Source: an uncultured Acetatifactor sp.
GTDB lineage: Bacteria; Bacillota; Clostridia; Lachnospirales; Lachnospiraceae
NCBI GenBank assembly: GCA_910577665.1
Contig: CAJTOJ010000011.1
Coordinates: forward strand, 1 to 64,000
Length of the DNA: 64,000 bases
Direction of reading: 5' to 3'
A program made the translations under genes and the position numbers. The number at the start of each line of letters is the position of its first letter. Position 1 is the stretch's first letter. Of the stretch, positions 1-9,213 are shown piece by piece. Below the pieces are notes generated by a model. The model ran no database searches, was not told the origin of the DNA, and saw nothing but the letters and a program-made list of their open reading frames with translations.

Positions 1-54
1 CCTGCATTTGGCGTTTTGTGTACATATGTTGCTGTGAACGGAGTGAACAGTAAC
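1..54. mobile_element. Right end of a MITE-like element (cut by window start)
   Basis: The first 54 bases match the end of the complete element at 9214-9350: both end in the 12-base terminal repeat GTGAACAGTAAC (here 43-54), and the last 40 or so bases differ at only a few positions. The inner TGTTGCTGTGAAC/GTGAACAGTAAC pairing is kept with a G-T wobble. The left end and target duplication lie outside the window, so length and boundaries on the left are unknown. Confidence 0.7.
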
Positions 55-186
55 GTTTTCTTTTAGTATACAACAAGTTGGCTATAATTTTCTACTGTAC
101 ATTTAATAAAAATATGATAAAATTAAAATACATATGTGTCAGTTTTGGAAAAATGCGGTCATACACAGAAAGGTGTGGTGTTTTTT

Positions 187-669
187 ATGGATCAGAATTT
201 GGAATACCGGCAGCAGCTCCTGGAGGCGTATAAACAGCAGACAGCGCCTTTCTGGTGTTATCTGCCCTGGCTGGAGAAACATGCGGGACAGACTGGCAGT
301 ACCTATTACCATGATCCGGAAGCTACAGAGCATTCCTTCCAGTTTCCGGTATACGACTCCACCTTGATGAGATTTGTGAAGGAAATGTCTGGATCCGCGC
401 TGATGGATAAAAATTATCAATATATATACACCCGCAACCGGATAAAGACCCACGATGAGGAGCGGAAAGTGATTCGGGGAGCGGATCTTAGGGAATGGGA
501 CATGCTTAGGGGGATTCTGTCCAAATACGTGCTGGGTGGCAGGACGAAGGGCTATCTGTGGAGCCAGGGGCTACAGGAGGATATCTACTACCTGGTATTG
601 AAGCAGATGCAGAAGATTATCGAGTACTGGGACAGGCCATTGGGAATGGAAGATGAGCTACAGGGATGA
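187..669 (+). CDS. Small conserved protein of unknown function
   Basis: A 160-residue soluble protein with no signal peptide or membrane segment. It opens with a run of charged and glutamine residues (MDQNLEYRQQLLEAYKQQ), then YLPWLEKHAG and a central YDSTLMRFVKEM stretch. The layout, with a short PWLE-like motif followed by a YDS...F motif, recalls DUF6508-type proteins, but I am not sure of this. The start at 187 is preferred over an in-frame GTG at 136 because GAAAGG lies about 10 bases upstream. It stands alone; the next gene is 140 bases downstream on the same strand. Function not assigned. Confidence 0.6.
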   Translation: MDQNLEYRQQLLEAYKQQTAPFWCYLPWLEKHAGQTGSTYYHDPEATEHSFQFPVYDSTLMRFVKEMSGSALMDKNYQYIYTRNRIKTHDEERKVIRGADLREWDMLRGILSKYVLGGRTKGYLWSQGLQEDIYYLVLKQMQKIIEYWDRPLGMEDELQG

Positions 670-808
670 TTTCCATGGGGATGCGCCGGGCGGCTGTGAA
701 GGCTTTCCGGGAAGATTGCCAGAAGGGCTCACAGGCCTGTCCTGCGCAAGAGGCCGGCCCTGCTGTCTGTGGCAGGGATACTGACCTGGACCGGGAAGGA
801 GAATGGAT

Positions 809-1387
809 ATGGGTGAGAAATCGGTACAGAAGAAAAAGTTTATACTGGAGACAGCCAGAAAGGTCTTCGTGGAGAAGGGCTTTAAAAAAGTTACCATGAA
901 AGATATCGTGGAGGCCTGTCAGATCAGCAGAGGCGGTCTCTATCTGTATTTTGACAGTACCAGCCAGATCTTCCTGGAGGTGTTGAAACTGGAGAGTGAG
1001 GAAGCGGATGATGTGTTCTCCGGCAGTATCCGGGAGGATGCTACATCGGCAGATATCCTGATCCTTTTTCTACAGGAGCAGAAGAAGGAACTTCTGCGCA
1101 AGGAAAATACCTTGACCCAGGCCATCTACGAATATTACTTCGAATTCCACCCTACCAAAAAAGACAATATATTGAAGATACAGTTCGACTCTGCGGTGAA
1201 GATCATGGAGATGCTGATCCAGACCGGGGTGGAGAGCGGAGAGTTCTACTGCGAGGACTGCAAAGGCATGGCCCGGAATATCATGTTCGTGCTGGAGGGG
1301 CTCAAGATCTCGGCCCAGACCATCGGGATCACGGCGGAGACAGTGGACCGGGAGATTGCTTACATATTAAAGTCTCTGGATGCGTGA
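809..1387 (+). CDS. TetR/AcrR family transcriptional regulator
   Basis: About 192 residues, the usual size for TetR repressors. The N-terminal helix-turn-helix is clear: TARKVFVEKGFKKVTMKDIV followed by SRGGLYLYFDSTSQIF (residues about 10-55), with the typical GLYLYF recognition helix. The C-terminal two-thirds is helical and variable, as expected for a ligand-binding and dimerisation domain. ATG at 809 is preferred over 803 because the AAGGAG at 796-801 is 7 bases from 809 but only 1 from 803. No obvious efflux or target gene follows; purL starts 140 bases downstream, probably as an independent unit. Ligand and operator are not visible. Confidence 0.85.
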   Translation: MGEKSVQKKKFILETARKVFVEKGFKKVTMKDIVEACQISRGGLYLYFDSTSQIFLEVLKLESEEADDVFSGSIREDATSADILILFLQEQKKELLRKENTLTQAIYEYYFEFHPTKKDNILKIQFDSAVKIMEMLIQTGVESGEFYCEDCKGMARNIMFVLEGLKISAQTIGITAETVDREIAYILKSLDA

Positions 1388-1439
1388 GGACTGCGTGTCA
1401 GTGAAACCAGATGGACAACATGTAAGAGAGGCAGAAACG

Positions 1440-1510
1440 GCATCCCGGCAGGATGCATCTTGATAACGGTGCAAGTGGAAATACTGGAAGGAACGCCCGT
1501 CTGCGCGGGC
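1440..1510 (+). promoter_or_regulatory. Two short hairpins in the purL leader
   Basis: GCATCC-CGGCA-GGATGC (1440-1456) and GCCCG-N6-CGGGC (1495-1510) can form hairpins; the second ends directly at the purL ribosome site (AAGGAGG, 1511-1517). Neither has a T-tract and I could not recognise a purine riboswitch core. A role in purL translation is only a possibility. Confidence 0.3.
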
Positions 1511-1527
1511 AAGGAGGTTAAAACAAA

Positions 1528-4500
1528 ATGGGTAATGTGAGACGTATCTATGTGGAAAAAAAGGAGCCTTTTGCGGTGAAAGCAAAAGAACTCCACGAGG
1601 AGCTGAAAAACTATCTGGATATTCAGATAAAGGGGGTACGGGTGCTGATCCGTTACGATGTGGAGAACCTTTCAGATACGGTGTTTGAGAGGGCCTGCAG
1701 GACTGTTTTTTCCGAGCCGCCGGTGGATGATCTGTACCGGGAGGAGCTTCCTGTTCCGCAGGGGGCAAGGGTGTTTTCTGTGGAGTTCCTGCCGGGACAG
1801 TTTGACCAGCGGGCGGATTCCGCTGTCCAGTGTGTGCAGTTTCTGGACGAAAATGAGGAGCCGGTGATCCGTACGGCCGTGACCTATATGATTCTTGGGG
1901 ACATCACAGAGGAGGAATTTGCCAGGATCAAGGGATACTGCATCAATCCGGTGGATTCCAGGGAGACTGGCCTTATCAAGCCTGAGACCTTGATTGCAGA
2001 CTATGAGGAGCCTGGGGATGTGGCTATTCTCACGGGTTTCTGTGCTATGGAGGAGAATGCGCTAAAGAAGCTGTATGATTCTCTGGGACTGGCAATGACT
2101 TTCAAAGATTTCCTGCATATCCAGAAGTATTTCCGGGGGGAAGAGAATCGGGATCCTTCCATGACGGAGATCCGGGTGCTGGATACCTACTGGTCTGATC
2201 ACTGCCGCCATACGACCTTTTCCACAGAGCTGACAAAGGTGGAATTCGGGGAAGGGTATTACCGTTCTCCCATAGAGACTACCTACCAGAGCTATCTGGA
2301 TACCAGGGAAGAGATCTTTCAGGGCAGGGAGGACAAATTCATCTGCCTGATGGATCTGGCTCTCATGGCTATGCGGAAGCTGAAAAAGGACGGAAAGCTC
2401 CAGGATATGGAAGAATCCGATGAGATCAATGCCTGTTCCGTGATCGTGCCGGTGGAGATGGACTACGGGGACCGGAAGGAATGTGAGGAGTGGCTGGTAT
2501 TTTTCAAGAACGAGACCCATAACCATCCCACCGAGATCGAACCTTTCGGCGGTGCTGCCACCTGTCTGGGCGGTGCCATCCGGGATCCCCTGTCCGGCCG
2601 TGGCTATGTGTACCAGGCCATGCGTGTGACCGGGGCGGCAGACCCTACAGTGCCGGTATCGGATACCCTGAAGGGAAAGCTGTCCCAGAAGAAACTGGTG
2701 CGGGGGGCTGCAGATGGCTATTCCTCCTATGGCAACCAGATCGGTCTGGCCACTGGCCTTGTGAAGGAGATCTACCATCCCGGCTATGTGGCAAAGCGCA
2801 TGGAGATAGGGGCGGTGATGGGGGCGGCTCCCAGGCGGAACGTGATCCGGGAGACCTCCGATCCGGGGGACGTGATCATTCTTCTGGGCGGACGTACCGG
2901 CCGTGACGGTTGCGGCGGGGCCACCGGCTCTTCCAAGGTACATACGGAGAGCTCCATTGCAACCTGCGGTGCAGAAGTCCAGAAGGGCAATGCTCCCACA
3001 GAACGGAAGATCCAGAGGCTGTTCAGGCGGGAGGAAGTCAGCCGTCTTATCAAGAAATGCAACGATTTTGGGGCAGGTGGTGTATCTGTGGCCATCGGGG
3101 AACTGGCAGATGGCCTGCAGGTGGATCTGGACAAGGTGCCGAAGAAATATGCAGGTCTGGACGGCACGGAGCTGGCCATCTCCGAGTCCCAGGAGCGTAT
3201 GGCTGTGGTGGTGGATCCAGGGAATGTGCAGCAGTTTCTGGCATATGCTGCCCAGGAGAACCTGGAAGCCGTGGAGGTGGCTGTGGTCACCAGTGAGCCA
3301 CGCCTGGTACTGAAATGGCGGGGCAGGAATATCGTGGACATTAGGCGTGATTTCCTGGATACCAATGGGGCCCGTCAGGAGACTGCCGTGAAGGTGGATA
3401 TCCCGGACGAGAAGGACAATTATTTCGAAAAGTGGGCAGTACCCGCAGTGGGGGAGAAGCTGCAGGAAGGGGATGTGAAGGGAGCCTGGCTTGCTCTGCT
3501 TGGCGACTTAAATGTGTGTTCCCAGAAGGGGCTGGTGGAGATGTTCGATTCCTCCATTGGTGCTGCCAGTGTGTTCATGCCTTATGGTGGCAGGCACCAG
3601 CTTACGGAGACACAGGCCATGGTGGCGAAGCTTCCTGTGCTGAAGGGCAGGACGGATACCGTCACCATGATGAGCTATGGATTTGACCCGTATCTGTCCT
3701 CCTGGAGTCCTTACCATGGGGCAGTCTATGCGGTGGTGGAGTCCATGGCAAAGATCGTGGCATGTGGCGGGGACTTTACGAAGATCCGGTTTACCTTCCA
3801 GGAATATTTCCGCAGGATGACAGAGGATCCGGCCCGCTGGAGTCAGCCTTTTGCGGCCCTGCTGGGGGCCTATGACGCCCAGATCGGGTTCGGACTGCCA
3901 TCTATCGGTGGCAAGGACAGCATGTCGGGTACTTTCAATGACATTGATGTGCCTCCTACCCTGGTATCTTTTGCAGTGGATATTGCAAAATACGGCCAGG
4001 TTGTCACACCAGAGCTGAAGAAGCCAGGCAATGTGTTGGTGCGTTTCCGCATCAAGAAGGATGACTATGACATCCCCAGGTATGACGCTGTGGCAGAACT
4101 CTATGGTGCGGTCCATGGACTGATGGAGGCGGGTGCAGTGATCTCCGCCTATGCCCTGGATGCCAGGGGTGTGGCAGTGGCTCTGTCTAAGATGGCCTTC
4201 GGCAACAGGCTGGGAGTTGCCATTGCCCCGGATGTGGCGGCAGAGTCTCTCTTTGAGAATGCCCTGGGGGATATCCTGGCAGAAGTTGAAGCAGACAAGG
4301 CGGATGATGTATTTGCAACAGTGCATGATGCAATAAGGATCGGAACCGTTACAGAGAAGCCTGCTTTTATATATGGTGGGGCAGGCAGTATGGAACTTTC
4401 CCTGGAGGAGGCCCTTGCCGCCTGGACCGCGCCCCTGGAAAAAGTCTTCGCCACCAGGGCCGTGCAGGGCAGGGAACCGGTGGAAAGTCCCTGCTACCAG

Positions 4501-5334
4501 GCAGACCAGGTCTATGTGTGCAGGCATAAGGTGGCAAGGCCTACCGTGTTTATTCCGGTGTTCCCGGGAACCAACTGCGAATATGACAGCCAGAAGGCTT
4601 TTGAGCGGGCAGGGGCGGATGTGGTCACAAGAGTGTTCCGCAACCTGGGCGCAGAAGATATCAGACAGTCTGTGGACGAATTTGTAAAGGCTATCGGCCA
4701 GGCCCAGATCATCATGTTCCCGGGAGGTTTCTCGGCAGGGGATGAGCCGGATGGCAGCGCCAAGTTCTTCGCCACAGCCTTCCAGAACGAGAAGATGAAG
4801 GAGGCGGTCACCAAGCTGCTTATGGAGAGGGACGGGCTGGCCCTGGGGATCTGCAATGGGTTCCAGGCTCTGGTGAAACTGGGGCTGGTGCCTTATGGAG
4901 AGATCAAGGGGCAGAAGGAAGATTCCCCCACCCTTACCTTCAATACCATCAACCGGCATATCTCCAAGATGGTGTACACCAAAGTGGTTTCCAGCAAATC
5001 CCCCTGGCTCCAGGGAGCTGCCCTGGGCGGGGTGTACTGTAACCCGGCTTCCCATGGGGAAGGGCGTTTTGTGGCACCGAAAGCCTGGCTGGAGAAGCTT
5101 TTCGCCAACGGACAGGTGGCCACCCAGTACTGTGACCAGGAGGGCAATGTATCCATGGACGAGGAGTACAATATCAATGGTTCCTACTGTGCCATTGAAG
5201 GGATCACCTCCCCGGATGGAAGGTGTTTTGGCAAGATGGCCCACTCCGAGAGAAGGGACAGGGCTGTAGCCATGAATATCTATGGGGAGCAGGATATCCG
5301 GATCTTCGAGTCCGGGGTGGCGTATTTTAAATAG
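1528..5334 (+). CDS. purL: Phosphoribosylformylglycinamidine synthase, single-chain
   Basis: Converts FGAR to FGAM using glutamine and ATP, the fourth step of purine synthesis, in the cytoplasm. At 1268 residues it is the long single-chain form seen in Clostridia. An N-terminal PurS-like part (about 1-150) is followed by two AIR-synthase-like halves with SDHCRHTTFSTE (about 225) and FKNETHNHPTEIEPFGG (about 326), then GGKDSMSG (about 794). The C-terminal glutaminase begins near 1007 (VFPGTNCEYD) with nucleophile Cys1109 in GICNGFQ and the His1239/Glu1241 pair in AHSERR. AAGGAGG at 1511-1517 supports the start. It is monocistronic: other pur genes are not adjacent and a strong terminator follows. 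Confidence 0.97.
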   Translation: MGNVRRIYVEKKEPFAVKAKELHEELKNYLDIQIKGVRVLIRYDVENLSDTVFERACRTVFSEPPVDDLYREELPVPQGARVFSVEFLPGQFDQRADSAVQCVQFLDENEEPVIRTAVTYMILGDITEEEFARIKGYCINPVDSRETGLIKPETLIADYEEPGDVAILTGFCAMEENALKKLYDSLGLAMTFKDFLHIQKYFRGEENRDPSMTEIRVLDTYWSDHCRHTTFSTELTKVEFGEGYYRSPIETTYQSYLDTREEIFQGREDKFICLMDLALMAMRKLKKDGKLQDMEESDEINACSVIVPVEMDYGDRKECEEWLVFFKNETHNHPTEIEPFGGAATCLGGAIRDPLSGRGYVYQAMRVTGAADPTVPVSDTLKGKLSQKKLVRGAADGYSSYGNQIGLATGLVKEIYHPGYVAKRMEIGAVMGAAPRRNVIRETSDPGDVIILLGGRTGRDGCGGATGSSKVHTESSIATCGAEVQKGNAPTERKIQRLFRREEVSRLIKKCNDFGAGGVSVAIGELADGLQVDLDKVPKKYAGLDGTELAISESQERMAVVVDPGNVQQFLAYAAQENLEAVEVAVVTSEPRLVLKWRGRNIVDIRRDFLDTNGARQETAVKVDIPDEKDNYFEKWAVPAVGEKLQEGDVKGAWLALLGDLNVCSQKGLVEMFDSSIGAASVFMPYGGRHQLTETQAMVAKLPVLKGRTDTVTMMSYGFDPYLSSWSPYHGAVYAVVESMAKIVACGGDFTKIRFTFQEYFRRMTEDPARWSQPFAALLGAYDAQIGFGLPSIGGKDSMSGTFNDIDVPPTLVSFAVDIAKYGQVVTPELKKPGNVLVRFRIKKDDYDIPRYDAVAELYGAVHGLMEAGAVISAYALDARGVAVALSKMAFGNRLGVAIAPDVAAESLFENALGDILAEVEADKADDVFATVHDAIRIGTVTEKPAFIYGGAGSMELSLEEALAAWTAPLEKVFATRAVQGREPVESPCYQADQVYVCRHKVARPTVFIPVFPGTNCEYDSQKAFERAGADVVTRVFRNLGAEDIRQSVDEFVKAIGQAQIIMFPGGFSAGDEPDGSAKFFATAFQNEKMKEAVTKLLMERDGLALGICNGFQALVKLGLVPYGEIKGQKEDSPTLTFNTINRHISKMVYTKVVSSKSPWLQGAALGGVYCNPASHGEGRFVAPKAWLEKLFANGQVATQYCDQEGNVSMDEEYNINGSYCAIEGITSPDGRCFGKMAHSERRDRAVAMNIYGEQDIRIFESGVAYFK

Positions 5335-5391
5335 GTGGAATGCAATCCGGGCGGGACAGAACAGAGACAGAACAGAAATAAAATGGAAAGG

Positions 5392-5437
5392 AACGGCCTT
5401 GCAATGGGAGGGAACTCTTATTGCAAGGCCGTTTTTG
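5392..5437 (+). terminator. Rho-independent terminator of purL
   Basis: A perfect 14-base stem, AACGGCCTTGCAAT with its complement at 5420-5433, encloses a 14-base loop and is followed by a short T-run. It ends the purL transcript about 60 bases after the stop. Confidence 0.92.
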
Positions 5438-5484
5438 TCAGGGAAGGACAGGTCTTGAAAAATTCACACAAATTTATGACAGGA

Positions 5485-5520
5485 TGAAACCTTTCCGGGA
5501 ATCGGACACTCTCTTATATA
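5485..5520 (+). promoter_or_regulatory. ECF-type promoter upstream of the 85-residue gene
   Basis: TGAAACCTTTC (5485-5495), 13 bases, then CTCTCTTATATA (5509-5520). TGAAAC is the classic -35 of extracytoplasmic-function sigma factors. The same two blocks at exactly the same spacing recur at 5960-5995, so this pair is very likely read by one dedicated sigma factor; the one encoded at 6766-9156 is the obvious candidate (inference). Confidence 0.75.
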
Positions 5521-5560
5521 GATAACAGAAAACAGGAATCTGGGAAGGAGGACAACAGGG

Positions 5561-5818
5561 ATGGAGCTAACTGGAACGGTACGGGGAGATCCCACATTGT
5601 TTGAGGAATGCTGCGTCTTTCCACTGGAAGGGAAAGAGGAGGGGTTGTACCTGATTCTGTCAATGGACAGACAGGCGCTGAAAGATGCCATTTTTATAGA
5701 AAGGGGACAGAAGCTACAGATCAAAGGCAGTGTTTTGGGACAGGACAGTCTAAAAGGGATTCTTGTCACGGAAAGTGCAAGGATTGAAATCGCAAGGAAA
5801 GAGACGGAAAAAGTGTGA
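5561..5818 (+). CDS. Small protein of unknown function in putative sigma regulon
   Basis: An 85-residue soluble protein (MELTGTVRGDPTLFEECC...) with a strong ribosome site (GGAAGGAGG). Alternating hydrophobic residues (GLYLILSM, KLQIKGSVLG, GILVTESARIEI) suggest a small beta-rich or OB-like fold, but no family is recognised. It starts about 40 bases after the ECF-type promoter at 5485-5520, so it is probably induced by the neighbouring sigma factor. Its stop codon is embedded in the first arm of a multi-hairpin repeat. Confidence 0.6.
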   Translation: MELTGTVRGDPTLFEECCVFPLEGKEEGLYLILSMDRQALKDAIFIERGQKLQIKGSVLGQDSLKGILVTESARIEIARKETEKV

Positions 5819-5930
5819 AGAGAATTTCTAAGCCTGCAAAGTACGCAGACTAAGAAATTCTAAAACTTCACACGTAAAGAACGCAAGAGCAGCGTTCTTC
5901 ATCCATTGTTTGTGCCGCTGAAGCGGCATG
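5813..5930 (+). repeat. Multi-hairpin intergenic repeat, copy 1
   Basis: Begins on the stop codon of the preceding gene. Hairpin I pairs GTGTGAAG (5813-5820) plus AGAATTTCT with AGAAATTCT and CTTCACAC; hairpin II is AAGAACGC (5877-5884), 7-base loop, GCGTTCTT (5892-5899); the conserved single strand ATTGTTTGTGCC follows; hairpin IV is GCCGC-TGAA-GCGGC. The same order is found at 57522, 58651 and, reversed, 38797. It is the most diverged copy in hairpin I but keeps the pairing. Confidence 0.75.
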
Positions 5931-5959
5931 TCTGGAAATTTGAAAAAAATGCAAATAAG

Positions 5960-5995
5960 TGAAACCTTTCTGGAAGTGCAGAACTCTCTTATATA
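5960..5995 (+). promoter_or_regulatory. ECF-type promoter upstream of the secreted 196-residue protein
   Basis: TGAAACCTTTC (5960-5970), 13 bases, CTCTCTTATATA (5984-5995): block sequence and spacing are identical to 5485-5520. It lies about 50 bases before the start at 6044. Two matching sites this close together argue strongly for a shared alternative sigma factor. Confidence 0.75.
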
Positions 5996-6043
5996 GCAGG
6001 GTGAAAAAGACCTGACAAAAAAGCAAAGGTAAAGGAGAAAAAA

Positions 6044-6634
6044 ATGAAAAAGAGAATGATGATGTTACTGACAATGGGTATGGTACTGGGAAGCGGCATG
6101 ACGGCCCACGCCACTCCTGCCAGGATGGCAGATGGCACATTGTTTGACAGCGATTATTATGCGGAGACTTATCCCGACCTGATGGAGGCCTATGGAAGGA
6201 ATACCAGGAAGCTGTACCAGCATTATGTGAACCATGGGAAGGCAGAGGGCAGGGTGGCCCTGCCCCCCGATTATGTATATCCGGAACTGCCTGCGCCGGC
6301 AGATGGGGAATATTATACCATAGACGAACTGATCGCCATATACCGTAATGTGATAGAATCCAATGGAATCACATGGGATCCCAGTCTGAAAGGGAACTGG
6401 AGCGAGACAATCGGGCAGCATGACATATTCGAGTGGTACCTGCATGACGATGCATATAACGGGGGAAGCTGGGGGACGGGATTCCTGGAACCCTGGAACA
6501 TCGAGCGGAATGCATACAGTGACCTGGAATCCTTTGCCTTTGATGACGGGACAGGACATACAACGACCAGCTACTATTTTGAAGTGCTGGGCTGGGATGA
6601 AGACATGGGAATGATTGAGATTGTGGCTTGGTAA
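6044..6634 (+). CDS. Secreted protein of unknown function
   Basis: 196 residues with a clear signal peptide (MKKRMMMLLTMGMVLGSGMTAHA, cleavage near 23-24). Residues about 32-70 (FDSDYYAETYPDLMEAYG ... LYQHYVNHGKAEGR) form a motif common in secreted proteins of Lachnospiraceae, where it often occurs beside cell-wall-binding or transglutaminase-like domains. The C-terminal half is acidic and aromatic (HDIFEWYLHDD, YYFEVLGWDED) with no family I recognise. AAGGAG sits 7-8 bases before the ATG. An ECF-type promoter precedes it and the sigma factor gene follows on the same strand, so an envelope-stress role is plausible but unproven. Confidence 0.7.
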   Translation: MKKRMMMLLTMGMVLGSGMTAHATPARMADGTLFDSDYYAETYPDLMEAYGRNTRKLYQHYVNHGKAEGRVALPPDYVYPELPAPADGEYYTIDELIAIYRNVIESNGITWDPSLKGNWSETIGQHDIFEWYLHDDAYNGGSWGTGFLEPWNIERNAYSDLESFAFDDGTGHTTTSYYFEVLGWDEDMGMIEIVAW

Positions 6635-6765
6635 AAAAATTTAAAATTTGTATTTTCAAGAACGGGATTTTGCATTACAATAACAATGCCTATTCCCGCA
6701 TGAGAGGGGCACATGTGGGAAAGGCATGAGTACAAGTAAAAAGAAAGCTTATGAGGAAGAGGAGC

Positions 6766-9156
6766 ATGGAACCTACAGCGGAATTGAAACAGGCAGTGAG
6801 GGAATACCGGGAAGGGAAGGCAGAAGCCTTTACCCTGCTCTACGAAAAATCAAGCAGATACCTATATACCTGTATCCGTACAGTTATGGGTGGCAATGAC
6901 AATGCCCAGGATGTTATCTGCGATATTATGCAGGACACTTATCTGGAAATCAGTAAAAATATCGGACAGCTGGATCGTGAGGAAAGGTTTCTTTCCTGGG
7001 CCAGCACCATTGCCAACAGAAAATGCTATGCATGGCTGAAAAAGAATAAGAAGTATGTGCTTCTGCACGAGGAAGATGATACTTTTGATACCCTTGCAGA
7101 GGAAGAGGACTTGATACCGGAAGCAATCCTGCAGGACAGGGAAAAACAGCGTCTTGTCAGGGAGATGATTGACACACGGCTCACGGAAATGCAGAAAATG
7201 TGTATCATTGCATTTTATTACAATGAACAGAAACAGGCAGAGATTGCACAGGAGCTTGGTATTCCGGAGAATACTGTCAAAACCAACCTGTCAAGGGCAA
7301 AGGCAAAAATAAGAAACAGCGTGCTTGACCTGGAAGAGAAACAGGGTACAAGGCTGTACAGTGTTGCACCGTTTTTGCTGCTGCTCTTTCAAGAGGAGGT
7401 GCTGGCCTGTACGGTGCCCTCTTCCATCACGGCAGCGGTGAACAGTTCTGTGCTTGGGGCTGGGAAAACAGGCATCCGGCATTTGCTCACAAAGGTGGCA
7501 GAAGCATCTGTAAAAGCAAAAGTGGCGGCAGCCGCTGTGGGAGCAGGGGTAATCATTGCTGCCGGAACCATGGCCTATGTGGCTATGCAGGATGGGGCAG
7601 ATGCCAGGGAAGAAGCATTTCAGGAGAATCTGTCCCAGGATATCCTTACAGAAGGATCTGCCCTGCAGGATCCGGAGGCGGAAGGCGTCACAAAGGAACC
7701 GGATGACCCGCAGGTACAGCACAGCCAGACGGAAGAGATATCTGGCAGCGGGGAACCAGTCACGTTGTCAGAGAAGGAACAGAAGGATCTTCAGACGCTG
7801 GCAGGCCTGCTGACCCTGGACAGCTATTTCTTCGGCGGGGACATGTATGGTGGTCACTATCCCGTAGAGGACGTGGCCGTCAACATGAATCTGATTGATA
7901 TGATGGGAGCCATGGGGATGAGCGACAATAGTCCCTATGTAGAATATCTTCCGCCTGCTAAGACAGATGAAGCATCGTTTACAAGAGTTTGCAGGGCGGC
8001 GGATGTACAGAGTTATCTGAAAAATGTGTTTGGCGTGGAAAATGCGGATATATCAGCATTTTGCCAGGGAGACAGGGTAGTATTCCAGATGGTGGGGGAT
8101 CCTGTGCAAGAGGAAGCCAGGATTGACAATGCAGTGTCAATGCCGGATGGCGCATACCGGATCACGGGAACCTTCTTCCTCTGGCATATGGAGGATATCC
8201 TGGAGGTGGCTTACCCATATGAACTGACCGTGATCAAAAAGGAGGAAAGTCCCTTTGGATTCCAGGTACGCTCCATGGAATTTGGGGAGGCAGTGACAGA
8301 AGCGTATGGGCAGGCAGGGGAAGATGGACAGAGTCAGCCATCATCCGGGGATGGCGCCCTGGAGGATATCCTGTTGAATCCGGAAGGGAATCCTGCCTAT
8401 TATCCTCAGGAGGTGGAATATGGAATGCTGTATTTCGCACAGATTGATATTGATCTGGACGGGGAGGAGGAAATCCTGCTGGGAACCACGGATTACTTGC
8501 GACCCGATGGAAAACCGAACTGGATGAACATATTCAACATTTTGAAATATGACAGGAGCACAGGGGAGGTATGGGATTTTGACGGAGACCGGGTGTATAA
8601 ACCCCTGGATGCGGATTCCTGGCATTATTACGACACGGGGATCCTAATGACAATGGCCGAAATAAGCTATGTACATACCTATTTCTGGAATCTGCTCACA
8701 GGGGAATGTATTGAGGCTGACCTGTGGTATCCCGATGACCCGGAGAGAAGTTTTGAAAGCGAAGGGCACAGCAGGATCTACAATGCCGATGGCACCTACA
8801 TAACAGGAGAGGAAGGGGACCGCGCTTACCAGGCCTTGAAGTCAGGGAATGAAATACCCATTGTCTGGCATGAAGCGTCACCGGAAAATGTGGAGGCGAT
8901 TCTCACAGGAGGAAACATGGAGCCTGCCTATATTCCCACGCCATATGGAAGATATCATGCAAACAGGGGGGCCGAACTGGAATTTTTCGAGGATCATACT
9001 GTATACGTATCGGAAGGAAATTCCGGCCACAGATATGCGTTTACCATTGACGGAGACGGCAATATGGTCATAGACCCGCAAGGGGAGGCAGTGGAAGGCA
9101 CCTATGATGCACAGGCAGATGAGATCTGGGTGGATACTTTGAGGTTTCGCAAATAG
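6766..9156 (+). CDS. ECF-like sigma factor fused to transmembrane and extracytoplasmic sensor module
   Basis: About 796 residues. Residues about 5-85 are sigma-70 region 2 (ALLYEKSSRYLYTCIRTVMG, QDTYLEISKNIGQL, FLSWASTIANRKCYAWLKK) and about 120-185 are region 4 with a helix-turn-helix (KQAEIAQELGIPENTVKTNL). After a linker, about 245-275 is a single membrane segment rich in Ala/Val/Gly, then over 500 residues predicted outside the cell. That part contains QIDIDLDGEEEILLG, like calcium-binding VCBS-type repeats, and a C-terminal small beta domain. ATG 6766 fits AGGAAG better than the in-frame ATG at 6751. No separate anti-sigma gene is present, so regulation may be built into the fusion. Likely targets are the promoters at 5485 and 5960. 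Confidence 0.85.
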   Translation: MEPTAELKQAVREYREGKAEAFTLLYEKSSRYLYTCIRTVMGGNDNAQDVICDIMQDTYLEISKNIGQLDREERFLSWASTIANRKCYAWLKKNKKYVLLHEEDDTFDTLAEEEDLIPEAILQDREKQRLVREMIDTRLTEMQKMCIIAFYYNEQKQAEIAQELGIPENTVKTNLSRAKAKIRNSVLDLEEKQGTRLYSVAPFLLLLFQEEVLACTVPSSITAAVNSSVLGAGKTGIRHLLTKVAEASVKAKVAAAAVGAGVIIAAGTMAYVAMQDGADAREEAFQENLSQDILTEGSALQDPEAEGVTKEPDDPQVQHSQTEEISGSGEPVTLSEKEQKDLQTLAGLLTLDSYFFGGDMYGGHYPVEDVAVNMNLIDMMGAMGMSDNSPYVEYLPPAKTDEASFTRVCRAADVQSYLKNVFGVENADISAFCQGDRVVFQMVGDPVQEEARIDNAVSMPDGAYRITGTFFLWHMEDILEVAYPYELTVIKKEESPFGFQVRSMEFGEAVTEAYGQAGEDGQSQPSSGDGALEDILLNPEGNPAYYPQEVEYGMLYFAQIDIDLDGEEEILLGTTDYLRPDGKPNWMNIFNILKYDRSTGEVWDFDGDRVYKPLDADSWHYYDTGILMTMAEISYVHTYFWNLLTGECIEADLWYPDDPERSFESEGHSRIYNADGTYITGEEGDRAYQALKSGNEIPIVWHEASPENVEAILTGGNMEPAYIPTPYGRYHANRGAELEFFEDHTVYVSEGNSGHRYAFTIDGDGNMVIDPQGEAVEGTYDAQADEIWVDTLRFRK

Positions 9157-9213
9157 GACGGGCAGAATGGAAGGATGTAGGAATGCTTTGGGACTGGTGT
9201 GCGGTGGATTATC

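Noticed and set aside
666..899. 77-codon forward frame before the TetR gene
   Set aside because: Overlaps the TetR start out of frame, lacks a good ribosome site and has biased Arg/Gly composition.
1388..1527. Possible purine riboswitch before purL
   Set aside because: Two small hairpins only; the three-way junction and conserved loop bases of the purine aptamer are not seen.
3508..5244. Long reverse-strand open frame opposite purL
   Set aside because: It has no ribosome site and lies wholly opposite clear purL sequence; His/Gly-rich composition is typical of an antisense shadow in GC-rich DNA.
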